NCBI GenBank assembly: GCA_963854835.1
Contig: OY978526.1
Coordinates: 47,149,140-47,213,139 of the forward strand
Origin: Megamerina dolium
Lineage: Eukaryota; Arthropoda; Insecta; Diptera; Megamerinidae
Direction of reading: 5' to 3'
Length of the DNA: 64,000 nt
Part shown: positions 11,735 through 23,575 of the stretch, one piece after another
How positions within the stretch are numbered: the stretch's first letter is position 1
Layout of the letters: every line of letters starts with the position of its first letter
Program-made: the position numbers and the translations under genes
The notes under the pieces: generated by a model
Told to the model about the DNA's origin: nothing
What the model saw: the letters and a program-made list of their open reading frames with translations, nothing else
Database searches by the model: none

Positions 11735-11965
11735 GAATAAGATATGACCATGAACGCATTAAAATCCAGCTGCTGAGATGGCGAGCTCATGTTGAATGGA
11801 AGAACACGTTGCAGCTAAGAAGGTGATATATTCGGAAGCCGCTAGAGGACGATGCAGAAGAGGAAGATCGCACCTACGGTGAAAGGCGAAGTACTTGTGA
11901 ATCTGTCAGTGCTTGGAATATCTAACTGGCGCTAGCTAGGAAAGAGTTGTGGTAGAGCGTATAAT
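11735..11965 (+). pseudogene. LINE family C 3' fragment, copy C2
   Basis: It matches the last 230 bp or so of copy C4. The segment reads as YRIRYDHE, RIKIQLLRW, KNTLQLRR and EDDAEEED, and ends near the conserved GGCGCTAGCTAG block. There are stops and frameshifts, and no tail is preserved. Confidence 0.75.
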
Positions 11966-12424
11966 TCCACACATATCGGCTGGTAAACACTAAGTTATGT
12001 TATGCTTTACATAGCTGCCAACGTCTGCTAAAATAGCGGACTGGCGCACTAGCAGCCGACAAATCGTGGACCTTTTTTGGCAGAAATATAGTATGTTCCG
12101 CTTATTTTGGCTGTCTAGCATGCTAGCAGCAGCAAAATGATAACCTTATTGTTTGTTGGGTATATTTTCTAGTAAAGCTTATATTACGTTTTGGGTTTCA
12201 TTGAAGCTGTTGATGAACTAATGATCGAATTTAGTGGTAGTAAATTTAATATTTTTTTCATTTTTGTCAGAATTATTAAGTTGTTTCAAATATTTTGTTC
12301 GTGAGGTTGCGGTTGTTGAGGAATTAATTTCATACAATAAGATTTGGAAATTTTAAACATTCACCATATATTTCCCAGCGATATTCCCAGCGATATTCTA
12401 TAGCTTCGATACCCTGTTATAGTA
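11966..12424. other. No recognisable gene or element
   Basis: AT-rich sequence, perhaps including the 3' UTR of the minus-strand mariner that ends at 12425. No inverted repeat was identified. Confidence 0.4.
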
Positions 12425-13123
12425 TCAACCCTCTAGCTCATTAAAATAGCCATCTACCGCAGACTCCACCTCTTCATTGTTTGCAAATCTTCTACTACCA
12501 GAAATTTTTTGAAATTTGTGAAATAGAAAATAATCCGGAGGAGCTAAATCTGGCGAATAAGGTACGTCGCAATAGCGGATGTGTGAACTGGTGCATTGTC
12601 TTGATGAATCAACACTTTCTTTTTCGCCAAATGCGGCCTTTTTTCTTTAATTTCATCACTTAAACGCTGCAACAAATTAGCAGAATACTCGCCGTTGATT
12701 GTTTTTCCTTTTTGAAGATAATCAATAAAAATTATCCCACGTGCATTCCAAAAAACATACACCATAACGTTGCCTGCAGATGTGAACTGTCTTCGTCTTC
12801 TTTGGACCCGATTCTCCCCTTTCAGTCCACTGTTTAGACCGCTCCTTTGTCTCAGGTGTGAAGTGGTGGACCCATATCTCATCCATGGTTACGAATCGAT
12901 GCAAAAACTCGGCTTTACTACTGTGAAACATCGCCAATTGTCGACCACTATGGTGTTCGTCTTGGCAGCTCGTACGGCCTTGTTTAAACTCTGCCACCCA
13001 AAACGTAGTAAACGAAGGAACAGACTCCCCCAGAGTATAATCTAGTTCGGCTCTAATATTGGTTGGACTGAGACCTTTCAAATGAAAGTATTGAATTACA
13101 TAACGGTGACCAATTTTTTCCAT
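12425..13123 (-). pseudogene. Classical DD34D mariner transposase relic
   Basis: The minus strand starts MEKIGHRYVIQYFHLKG and continues ELDYTLGESVPSFTTF and WVAEFKQGRTSCQDEHHSG. A deletion leads to FLHRFVTMDEIWVHHF (first D), GKTINGEYSANLLQRL and HQDNAPVHTS (second D). A further deletion and frameshift bring in PYSPDLAPPDYFLF (third D) and the end ELEG at 12425. Motifs YSPDLAP and DYFLF mark the mauritiana/irritans-type mariners (family knowledge). The second-to-third D spacing has been shortened by deletion, so the enzyme is dead. Possible terminal sequence lies near 13270-13300, but I could not match both ends. Confidence 0.85.
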
Positions 13124-13339
13124 GTTTACAAATTCGTTGAGGTCGTTAACTTTCGGTGGCTCAAAAAAAAAAAATACTAAACAATGTGGCGCCTTGAAAT
13201 TTAAAACATATGTTTTATAAGGTTGCTACTTTTAACCAAAGCAATTTTTTTTTAACTACTACCGCCATCTATATGTCAGGTCGGATAGTTCTGGGACCGC
13301 TATCGTACATTGTAATCATTGATAACTTGAGGACATAAA
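13124..13339. other. 5' flank of the mariner relic
   Basis: It probably includes the mariner 5' UTR and an inverted repeat near GGATAGTTCTGGGACC at about 13285. No gene is seen. Confidence 0.35.
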
Positions 13340-14250
13340 ATGTTGATTTTTTATTTTTCGGCTTTTTCAAAACTTTCCGCTGGGGACACTCGTTCTGCCC
13401 CAACACACAATGAACAGAAAGTCAGAAATTTATTATCTCTCCACGTAAGAGCTACTAACTGAACATCTTCAAATTCGCCTACTTATTCTTCGTAAAATCC
13501 GCGAGGAAAAAATTTTTTCATCATGACATTTTTGTCCGTAAACATGCAATTTACTAATATATTTGTTTGTTTAGCAAAATGGTGGACGGGTGAATTGTTG
13601 TATATAAATTGTCAAAGTACAAAACATGGTTCAAATTTCTATGAACCCCACGAGATAGACGAATGACGATATTTCCAACTGATTCTAAATCTGGATCATC
13701 ATTTTACCGGCACCCTTGACACTGCACATGACAAATGGTTAAAACTCCCATTTATGTGGCTTATTGGGCAGATATGGTTTCATAAAATGATCCACTTTTT
13801 TTAAGCAATTTATAATAGGTCTTATCTTGAACAATCTATCATGTTCAATATGATCCCGGGTTAAATATTTTTCATTATTATTCAAATTCTGGCAGCTTCT
13901 GTTGTTTGTCATTAGTTCTTTTATTGGTTCAAAACCAACTTTATGTGATCAATAAAGGCGAATGTCAAGATATTTTATCACTGACATTTATAACAGAATA
14001 TATATTTTAATTCTGGTAGTTAAGTCGGAGTGCCTCCAAAAGATGTTTGATCTGGATTTAAAATAAATTTTTTCATTTTCCATATATGCCGCTTCCGGTT
14101 GCTCAAGCTCCTCATCATGGCCATCTTTCACGAGACTTCAGTTATGATTTTCTTTCCTATCAACAACATTATTATCTGCAGATAACCTAGTGATCGTTTT
14201 CCATCTAAAATTTCGTATAAATACGCTACAATTGCTCGGTCTTTAAGCTA
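13340..14250 (-). pseudogene. piggyBac-like transposase relic
   Basis: Minus-strand frames interrupted by stops give ordered piggyBac landmarks: EHDRLFKIRPIINCLKK, HFMKPYLPNKPHKWEF, DLESVGNIVIRLSRGVHR, VLYFDNLYTT, then VALTWRDNKFLTF and VGAERVSPAESFEKAEK. In the PGBD family these are the DRLFKIRP, YxPxKPxKWGFK, YFDNxYTS and W-DNK-V regions, which carry the catalytic aspartates. The stretch 14110-14250 upstream gives acidic residues (EELEQPEA) as in piggyBac N-termini. There are several stops and frameshifts. The TTAA ends were not located. Confidence 0.72.
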
Positions 14251-16322
14251 CGCCATCTATAATAATACAATAATATAGTCCAAAATGATGAAATGTGTAA
14301 CGTGTAGTAAGTGCCTAGAGTTGCAGAGCTACGACATACATAAAAACACACTTTTAGCAAATATCAGATTCAAATAAACCAAATTTACATGAAACGAAAT
14401 GACAATCTACTTGCGCACTGACCACCCGAGAAAGATTAAAGTTAAAAGCTGATATGTCAATCAGCAAATGTCAATAAAACCAAAAAGTGTTGCAAAATTC
14501 GAAAATATGTACATTCTGCAGTTTGTGATTTATGTACAACATCATGCATTGACAAAATATTATTATTGTTATATTCAATTTAATTGTATGTTTCAGTTTT
14601 GCAACAAGATGCATTTAAGGCTTAATACAGTTAAGCAATTTGAAAAAGAATTGATTTTGTATTCAATATAACTTCTAAATACATCGTTTCAATAAATGTA
14701 TAAATCTAAATAAATGTTTTTTTTCATACAAAGTGTGATACATTTGTTTGAAATAATTCAACAAACACAGAGAGACCGACAGAGTTGATGTTTTTTAAAG
14801 CCTAGGAACACTAGTCAACACAAAAGTCTACATTAATAAGAATTTGGGAACAGTAACCTAAAACTTATAAGATTTTTACAGCAAACTGCTAGTTTTCAGT
14901 ATTAAAAGGACTCGAAAGAGTTTGATATAGTTTCAGAGGTGCTTTCCAAAATGTCAATTGCAAATCATACCTACACAATCTATTATATTCCTATAATTCC
15001 TATATTCTTTTATTCCTATAATTCCTATAATATTTAGAATGCATTCTGTTTCAAAACCCTTTACTTGTAATATATACGAAGTAAAATGCAAATCGCGCTA
15101 AATTAACAAAGCGTAAGTATGTAATTGCAAAATTTGTAAGAATGCTTTGCGATTGGTATTATGGAAGTCACAAAATGTTCCGTGTCGCCCGTATGTGATG
15201 TTTCTTCTTGAACATTTTTTTCTCCAGGGAGTTTCAGGGAATCATGGCTACGCCACTGCATACATCCATCCATGAATTTGCGTACTTGTGTACTTGGATA
15301 TGTGTATTGATATATATTTTTACACATGTTAATAAGGATGGATATTAAGTATCTCACTTCACTCCATGAAAATCAAATAAGGGAAGAAAAAAACAAAAAT
15401 AATAAACAAGTACGCCTAATTGGAGAAAATAAAATTCCAGAAATCCATGAAAATCATAAGAATTATTATTTTTTGTCGTAGGTACTCGTGTGGCTGAACA
15501 TTTTGAAATTCGTTTTTACATAAACCGTTGACTTTGTGACACCTATTTATAATAATATCTTAACTTATTTACATACATGTTACCGCATGTTTTATTCACC
15601 ATCAAATTTTTGCTTCTATTCCAATTTACATTGAACATTTACATTTAATTTGATTTATCAACTATGTAGCACATCTTGTTGCAAATACATACTGTTCTGT
15701 TCTCTTTGTTCATGATCTGTTTCTTGTGTATATGCCTGTATGTACATGTACTCAAAAAAAAAAAAATAAAATAAAAAGAAGGTGAAATGCCGCTAATAAA
15801 TTTAACCTGCTCGTCATTGTTGCTATTAAGTTTCAAAGGTGCTACTAGCTTTTGGGCGAATACGAAAAGAAGAGATGTGAATAAATAAATTGTAAAATAT
15901 GTGCGAGGTTGTTGAAGCATTTTTTTGTCTGTTGTTTCGAATTTTGATTCATTTCAAGACATATTTTATTTATTTATTTTAACAGTGTTTTGTTGATGTT
16001 GTTTTATACGTACATTAACTTTGCCTTCTTCTTTTGGTTGCCATTTTTTTTTTTGGACATCTACGAACGGAAAATGTATTCCCTTTTCCATTGTGTTTTA
16101 TTGATTTCACCATCATAGTTGTTGTGTTTTGTTACTGATTATAGTGCACAGTGGCCTGGTGATATTTATTATTCATTTACGGCCAATTGATTTTGCTTTT
16201 TCTTTCAATATATTTTCATTTATCTGATATTGATTTCTGTTAATCTTGAATCACTAGGTGTACACTCATTAAATTCAAAGCGATTTTATATGGAACCACT
16301 TGAAGCATGCTCCGGAAATATA

Positions 16323-16325
<3 letters not shown>
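14251..16325. other. No recognisable gene or element
   Basis: AT-rich DNA with poly(A)/poly(T) runs and a repeated TTCCTATAA motif near 14985-15035. The short frames here lack motifs. Confidence 0.5.
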
Positions 16326-16416
<91 letters not shown>

Positions 16417-16421
16417 GTATA

Positions 16422-16478
<57 letters not shown>

Positions 16479-16482
16479 GTAT
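16326..16482. repeat. TA microsatellite, interrupted
   Basis: A TA dinucleotide array of about 155 bp with CAT, CATGT and TTT interruptions. Open frames of alternating Tyr/Ile on both strands come only from the repeat. Confidence 0.95.
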
Positions 16483-16485
16483 ATA

Positions 16486-16520
16486 TTTCGTCCGTACGTC
16501 CGTCTGTCTGTCGCCTAATT
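16486..16520. repeat. CCGTC/TGTC tract
   Basis: Short CGTCCGTACGTCCGTCTGTC-type tract next to the TA array. A similar tract lies at 19005-19025. Such tracts occur inside a widespread dipteran repeat family; assignment is tentative. Confidence 0.35.
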
Positions 16521-17030
16521 GGTTCATTGAACAAATATTGAGATAAGTGTACAGACGAGATTGATAATGGGTATGACAGAGGATTACAGAGGAACGTGGA
16601 AATTAAAAAAGGATGATGTTAGATTAATATTGCAGTGAGCAATAATCGGGCAAGAAATTAGCGATCCACGCTAAAAATAGGTGTAAGACAGACATACAAT
16701 GAACATTAATTCATATTTACTAGTTGACAGTTTATTGAAAAAAAATTGTCTAAAAGATTGGCCTGTCTGACTGTAAGGCCATTATTGTAGTCCAAAATTT
16801 ATTATAAAAGGTGCATTCCATAGTACAAAGGAATTTTTTAGAAGAAGAAGAACACCAAAAGTTGGTTGAACAAGATGATTTACTTTATTTAAAATAGTCT
16901 CTTTCCGACTCAACATAGTAGTTTAGTAGATCGTTAGTTAGGATGACTTCCAGGATGTCGGTATGGGTGAACGTCGCGTGGTGCCAAATAAGATAAATGC
17001 GGGAAGTAGTTGACATTTAAAATGGGATTT

Positions 17031-17260
17031 TCAGTAGAGAAATCGGTTGTCAGCCAAATTATGCGGAACAAACCGTACGCACACTTTCCGATAGTTCCAA
17101 TATTCGGTCAAAATAAGATAAAAAAGTATTTTTGATATGCTCGGTTCCAATTCCATTAATGTCAATGAAGATTTTTGTTGATCTTTAATGAATTTACCGA
17201 CATTTTTATTGAATCTGCGGTTGGCCAACATTTTGCTAATCACTCATGTCTCACGACTGT
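17031..17260 (-). pseudogene. mariner-like transposase N-terminal relic
   Basis: The minus-strand frame has ANRRFNKNVGKFIKDQQKS followed by LTEYWNYRKVCVRFVPHNL. The last stretch matches the mariner segment TEDLGMRKVCAKFVPRxLT, which joins the DNA-binding and catalytic domains. No catalytic motif follows. A weak piece may continue to 16990. The surrounding 16521-17030 and 17261-17960 hold nothing else I recognise. Confidence 0.5.
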
Positions 17261-17960
17261 TTTTAAACAACATATGCGACAGTTTTGTAGCGATGACACA
17301 AAAATATTGGCACTTCAGATGCATTAATTCGTCCAAATGTTATGAAATTTTGAGACTGTATTAATATTTATTATTATTATATTGATGTGAGTCTTTGTGC
17401 AGCCTCATGCCCATTTAACACAGTTCTCAACTATTAATAAAATACATTAGTGAACGATCTGCCTTTGTCACGTTAATAAAATGCTTCTTTTTGAGAACTA
17501 CTGTTAACCTTACTTTGGAACACACCTTGCAAATACTAAACGCACATCTAACTTTGCTTTAATTCTACCTAAATGTAAATTGTTTTCACTCAATCAAATT
17601 TAATGATGCTAATACTACTACAAAATACTATTGTATTTTGCTTTTAATGCGGTTAACCTCTTATTTTTTAGTACTTGTATTTTACGTGTATATATCGCCT
17701 TTATTTTAATACTAACAAAGTAAATCTATCTGTATTCGAGCCTATCTTTTTCTTTTTGGTCCTATGTTTTATTATCACTTTAAATGTATATGAGTATGCA
17801 TATCCTTTGATTATTTTTTTTATTTTATGACACTTTATAATTCAGCTAGATTTATAGTTTCCACAGGATAAGGATAAAATTATACGAGTAGGATCCTAAC
17901 GAATAACAAGCACAGCAATGAATTGAATGTATTCTTTATACTGATAAACAACTCCAATGT

Positions 17961-18214
17961 GGGTGCCGTAGCTCAGTGGTTAGTGTGTTGGCCTTCTGAT
18001 CTGTAGGTCGTGGGTTCAATCTCCGGCTGAAGCATAAGAAATTTGATATCGAAAAGATTTTTCTTTCGAACGGTACCCACCTGTCGGCAAGCAATTGGCA
18101 ATTCCTTCAGCAGTAAAAATTTGCCATGGAAAAGCTTCTACAAGAACTCTGTGACAAAGCCCAGAAAAAGTGATGTCGCAAGACTTCTGCCGTTCGGAGC
18201 ACGCTAAAATAAGT
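17961..18214 (+). mobile_element. tRNA-derived SINE, copy B
   Basis: A well-preserved head with A box and B box is followed by the family body: GATATCGAAAAGA, the TTTCTTTCGAACGGTACCCA block, CTGTCGGCAAGCAATTGGCA, ACTCTGTGACAAAG, AAAAGTGATGTCGCAAG and TTCGGAGCACGCTAAAATAA. It stops at about 18214 where a minus-strand partial copy begins, so the two lie tail to tail. Confidence 0.85.
17969..18022 (+). promoter_or_regulatory. Internal pol III promoter (A and B boxes) of SINE copy B
   Basis: A box TAGCTCAGTGGTTAG at 17969-17983 and B box GGTTCAATCT at 18013-18022, with tRNA-like spacing. The head best resembles tRNA-Arg(TCT), with CTTCTGAT at the anticodon loop position. That tRNA identity is my inference from recalled tRNA features. 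Confidence 0.7.
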
Positions 18215-19002
<788 letters not shown>

Positions 19003-19090
19003 ATGTCCGTCCGTCCGTCTTCCGTCAGCCCGTACTTACATATGCAGGGTATAATTTGGTCGGTCCTAGCCGACTGTAAGGTCATTTTTT
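19003..19090 (+). repeat. Possible end of an ATACCCT-type dipteran repeat
   Basis: Contains a CCGTCCGTCCGTC tract, then GCAGGGTATAATTTGGTCGG and a GTCGG-CCGAC hairpin. In many flies, repeats begin with ATACCCTGCA and end with GCAGGGTATAA. The right window edge at 63924 shows the opposite end type. The class of element is unknown to me. Confidence 0.35.
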
Positions 19091-19541
19091 GATTTATTTT
19101 ATCTATTTTTACGTCTGAGTTTTTAATGTACTTCCAAGAAATACATGTTATACATATTTGATGGAAATACGAAATGCGAAACGTTTTTCATCTGAAAACA
19201 TTTTCACATGAATTTGTAAATATATTGTAACTTCCGATAAAAATGAATTCAGTTAATATTTTAGCAAATTTAAATTCGACTATATGATATGCTCAACTTA
19301 ACTACACTTATTAAAGACTTTATGTTGTTATAAAATGGGCTCAATAGAGAAATATGGTAAACTGCCATCTTATAAGTGTTCAAAATATACATAAGTATGT
19401 TATGTTTATCATGCCTGTGTATGAGTATTCAACACATGCTCTACTCTCCTGCAATGTCTATCATAATTGGTATATTTGTGCCATTATTTTGCCATATTAA
19501 ACATTAACTGACCTTCGAGCAGTCGAACGAAATCTATTAAT
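19091..19541. other. No recognisable gene or element
   Basis: AT-rich DNA. The 5' edge of the Jockey copy 2 lies somewhere near its right end. Confidence 0.4.
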
Positions 19542-19733
19542 GAATTTATTTTCTACTTTGATACTCTTGCTGTTATTGAAATCCCAAAAATGTTTTTGCA
19601 TTATCAAATTGAACATTTGCTTCAAACATTGATTCAGAATATGAACCAATTCATGAACTCAATGCAAACAATGATGCAAGAAATGATGAAAAATCAATCG
19701 ATGTTACTCCAAACATTGCTATCCAGACCATGA
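19542..19733 (+). pseudogene. Jockey-type ORF1 (gag-like) C-terminal remnant
   Basis: An open frame runs into TGA at 19731-19733. From ATG 19590 it reads MFLHYQIEHLLQTLIQN and then a Met/Gln-rich tail ending LLQTLLSRP. Its stop overlaps the ORF2 start in an ATGA (19730-19733), the arrangement that allows stop-start reinitiation. The zinc knuckles expected upstream are absent. I call it ORF1 because of its position and frame relation; the sequence alone is not diagnostic. Confidence 0.55.
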
Positions 19734-20437
19734 GTTGTCTCAAGATATGCCACTGGAACGCCAACGGCTTAAGCCAGCACCGTTTGGAGCTAATTCAATT
19801 CCTTGAATCCAGCGAAATCGGCATAATGATGATATCTGAGACCCATTTCACTGACAAAAATTGCTACCAAATACCATATTACAAACTGTACACCACAAAT
19901 CATCCGCATGGTAAGGCACGCGGAGGAACTGCCATATTGATAAAAAGCAGAATAAAACATCATGTTCTCGAAGATTTCAGTAGCGTCTACTTGCAAGCAA
20001 CAGCTATATGTCTGGAAGAATACATCTCTAAGCTAGTAATATCTGCGATATACTGTCCCCCAAGATACAGTATTACCGAACAGCAATATAAAGAATTTTT
20101 CTCAACTCTTGGTAGCAAATTCTTGTATGCTGGCGATTTCAACGCCAAACACACTCACTGGAGCTCCCGCTTAATAACTCCAAAAGGCAGAAGACTATGT
20201 TCAATCATCAATAACCACGGCTACGATGTTATTTCAAATGGTCAACCGACATATTGGGCGACGAACAAGAGGAAAATACGCGATCTCATAGACTTTGGAG
20301 TCACCAAAGGTTTGCAGATAGAAAATATCTCCACAGAGTGTAATTATGATCTATCATCTGACCATTCACCCACGGTAATATCTATAAAATCACCAAGCCC
20401 CCAAGGCAATTGCGTGAAAAGAAAACAGACTGGTTAA
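19730..20437 (+). CDS. Jockey-type ORF2, endonuclease domain (frame ends early)
   Basis: An APE-like endonuclease nicks target DNA to prime reverse transcription. The ATG at 19730 overlaps the upstream stop. Motifs in order are ICHWNANGLSQH, ISETHF (catalytic Glu), GGTAILIKSRIKH, YCPPRYSI, AGDFNAKHTHW (Asp and Asn), LIDFGVTKG and SSDHSPTVISI (Asp-His). All core residues are present. A one-base indel near 20405-20415 ends the frame at 20437. Coding continues at 20410 in another frame. Confidence 0.85.
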   Translation: MSCLKICHWNANGLSQHRLELIQFLESSEIGIMMISETHFTDKNCYQIPYYKLYTTNHPHGKARGGTAILIKSRIKHHVLEDFSSVYLQATAICLEEYISKLVISAIYCPPRYSITEQQYKEFFSTLGSKFLYAGDFNAKHTHWSSRLITPKGRRLCSIINNHGYDVISNGQPTYWATNKRKIRDLIDFGVTKGLQIENISTECNYDLSSDHSPTVISIKSPSPQGNCVKRKQTG

Positions 20438-22372
20438 AATTCAAGAAATATATAAATTCCCATCTTCCTCTGAGTACTGTATTAAGAAATGGACACGATG
20501 TGGACTCAGCACTCGAAAAATTCAACCAGCTGCTCTCATTAGCTCTCAGTTCAGCTACCTGTACAAAGTTATCAAGCAATCAAACTAAAGCCCATACACA
20601 CCAGCCGACATTGAATTGCTAGTACGACAGAAAAGAAGACTCCGAAGGCAATGGCAGGAATTCAGATCACCGAATCTGAAAACACAGCTACAGCACTGTA
20701 CTCGAAAGTTAATACAAGCCTTAAAAAATAAAAACGACAAAGAGTTAGAAGAGCACATAGCGAAATTAACACCTGGTGAAGCGTCAGACTACTCTCTGTG
20801 GAAATCAGCAAAACACTCAAATCGGCCAATGCTCACTGATTCCTCCATCCGTTTGAGTGACGGTAATTGGGCTAGAAGCAACTGTGAGAAGGGTTTGGCT
20901 TTTGCAAACCACCTAAAAAGTGTGTTTACACCCAATCCACCCTCTTCACAGTCCTCATTACCAAAATTAACTTCTCAACCTTGCTCAATAACGCTCAAAA
21001 TTAAAAAAAGGACATATTCAAAGCAATTTATAAAGATTTAAACCCAAAAAAATCACCTGGTCCAGATAAAATTACCGGTAAAATGATAAAAGAACTACCT
21101 CCGGCTTCAGTAATTCATGTCATGCACTTTCCAATGCTACCTTCGTATTAAACACTATCCCAAATGCTGGAAAACTTCAAAAATTATTATGATAGCAAAA
21201 CCAGGAAAAGTCCCTACAAAAGTTGCATCGTACAGACCTATCAGCCTCCTGCCTCTACTTTCTAAAGTATTCGAAAAGCTACTTGTCATGAATATAACTC
21301 CACTTATTAATCTCAACCAACTGATTCCCCAACATCAGTTTGGATTTAGAAAACAGCACGGCACAATAGAACAAGTCCACCGCATTGTAACTCTGATAAG
21401 GAGCACTTTTGAAGAAAAAAAGTATTGCTCAGCTGTCTTTCTTGATATCACTCAAGCTTTCGATAAAGTATGGTACGATGGCCTTATTTACAAACTCAAA
21501 CTATTACTGCCTGCAAATGTCTCCTCATTGCTTAGTAGCTACCTCACGAAAATACAATTCCTCTTACATCACAAGGATTACACAACAAATCCATTGGATA
21601 TTCACGCTGGCGTTCCTCAGGGAAGCGTTTTGGGCCCCTTACTGTATCTCTTATACACTACAGATATGCCCAGCAATAACTATACATTTATATCGACCTT
21701 TGCAGATGATACGGCAATATTGTGCTCTCGCTCTAACCCCATAGAAGCTACTAAACTCCTGCAGACTCATGTCGATTCTCTCGAAATCTGGCTAGCAAAA
21801 TGGCGTATAAAAGTCAATGAATCAAAGAGCGTACATGTAACCTTCACGCTAAGGCTAGATACATGTCCCCCACTTAAAATTAATGGCCAATCAGTTCCAC
21901 AATGTTCCTCAACAAAGTACTTGGGTATTCACCTCGACAGAAGGCTGACCTGGAAAAATCACATAGAGGCAAAGAAAACTCAGATCAAGCTTAAAATTAA
22001 TCAGTTATGGTGGCTGTTACACAAAAAATCAAAGTTGAATCTTGAATACAAAGTGCTATTATATAAAGCAATCCTGAAGCCAATCTGGACTTATGGTATT
22101 CAGTTTGGGGCACCGCATCTCCCTCAAATATCGAAAAATTGCAGCGAATACAATCCAAGTGTCTGCGAATTATTGTAAACGCGCCTTGGTATATGAGGAA
22201 CGTTAACATCCATCGAGATTTGATTGTACCAACAATTTCTGAGGAAGTTGCAATGTCCAGCAGAAGCTACATTCAAAAATTACACAGTCATCCGAATCCC
22301 CTTGCTAGGCAATTGTTGCTGAGCACGGGGCATCGTCGATTAAAAAGAAAAGACACACTGAATATGCTGTGA
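20410..22372 (+). pseudogene. Jockey-type ORF2, reverse transcriptase part with frameshifts
   Basis: Coding continues through frames 20410-20622, 20616-21041, 21117-22178 and 22139-22372. Compared with copy 1, an A run is one base shorter near 21008, bases are lost near 21125-21140, and a T is missing near 22107. The palm motifs are all present: FLDITQAFDKVWYDG, VPQGSVLGPLLY and FADDTAIL. Motif A keeps the aspartate that is histidine in copy 1. With about four frameshifts the copy cannot make ORF2 protein. Confidence 0.85.
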
Positions 22373-22517
22373 AATTGCTATACCTCGTGACTCAACAAAT
22401 TGTGATGGAACGTTGGGAATATCACATAATTTTATTTAGTTTGTAAGATTTGATTACTTATTGTTAGTTTCTAAGTAATTTTAGAAAGATCCAATAAATA
22501 AAGCTTGAAAAAAAAAA

Positions 22518-22941
22518 TCAAAAATTGTCTAATAACTTTTGTGCAAAGTATAGTCGTTGTCTTTCTAACCATAACAACATTCTATGCATATTTAAATTTC
22601 ATATTATGGTCTTCAAACCCCCTCTCAATTAGCAGATATGCGTCCTGCACCTCCTGGGGATGCCTAGTGCTTCGCTGACCAAATTTTACTCTATGGAACT
22701 TCTTTCAAGTGTCTACAAATATCTGACCGATATGAGTAGATCATACACTCATGCAAGGTATTAAAAGCATGTTTAGGCACAATATTTCAAAATGTGCGCC
22801 AATATGGTCTTACGTCGTTTGCCACCACGAGTAAAATTAATAACGGTATATTTTAGCAATTCACCACTTGTGTGCATAATATTCAATTCAACGTGTTTTT
22901 ATCGTAATTACTGATGTCAAAACATAATCTGATCCATATAA
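22518..22941. other. No recognisable gene or element
   Basis: AT-rich sequence; nothing recognised. It may contain the 5' part of the Tc1 relic that follows. Confidence 0.4.
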
Positions 22942-23575
22942 ATGGCAAAAAGATATCAAAAGAAAAAACAAGCTCAAATTGTTATTTTCGGTCATTCAAT
23001 GAGACAAATTCCATAAATTGTGTCCTATAAATGACATAAGAACGTATCAATTGATCGATGGATCAATGGAAACACCGATGCACCGATGAATCCAAATTCG
23101 AAGTTTTCGGGAACAAAGGACGAATGTTCTGCCGTAGAAGTCAGGGCAACATTTTCAATCTTAACAATATGGGATTTGTTTTTGCTATGATGGTGTAGGC
23201 GATTTAGTGAAAACCGATGGAATAATGCGGAGGAACACTATCACCGAATATTTCAGACCAATACTATTCCATCTGGCGTCGGTTTGATAGATGAGGGGTT
23301 CGGGTCGTCATAATGACCCTGAACACACGTCCATACTTTGCACAAACTACATGAAATCGAAAGAGCACAACGGCACTCTTGAATTCATGGAATGGTCACC
23401 CCAATCCCCCGACGCGAATCCCATTGATTTATTGTGGCATGAGCCCGACAGAGAGGTTCTAAACAGCGAATCTCACTTGTGGGAATGTTTAGAGAATGCT
23501 TGGGAACAACTCCAAACCACTTCAACCCGCCGTTTGTGCGGCCATCATCAAATTGACGAGAAACGTGTCATATGA
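22942..23575 (+). pseudogene. Tc1-like transposase relic
   Basis: A start-like piece at 22942 (MAKRYQKKKQAQIV) is followed after a deletion by TDESKFEVFGNKGR near 23087, the Tc1 first-D region. Then come SGRHNDPEHTSILCTNYMKS near 23300 (second D) and FMEWSPQSPDANPIDLLWHE near 23385. Tc1 enzymes have Glu in the NPIE box; here it is Asp. Several stops and frame changes occur. It is a different, much older lineage than the Tc1-like element at 41883. Confidence 0.7.

Larger units (their letters stand above)
19542..22517 (+). mobile_element. Jockey-type non-LTR retrotransposon, copy 2
   Basis: It holds the C-terminus of ORF1, a complete endonuclease, the RT in several frames, a 3' UTR with AATAAA near 22492, and a short A tail at 22508-22517. 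Copy 1 lines up from 20793 on with few substitutions. Most of ORF1 is missing, so the copy is 5' truncated, and the left boundary is approximate. Confidence 0.85.

Noticed and set aside
17961..18035. Candidate tRNA gene
   Set aside because: A and B boxes are present, but acceptor and T stems do not pair well and the sequence continues into a repeated SINE body.
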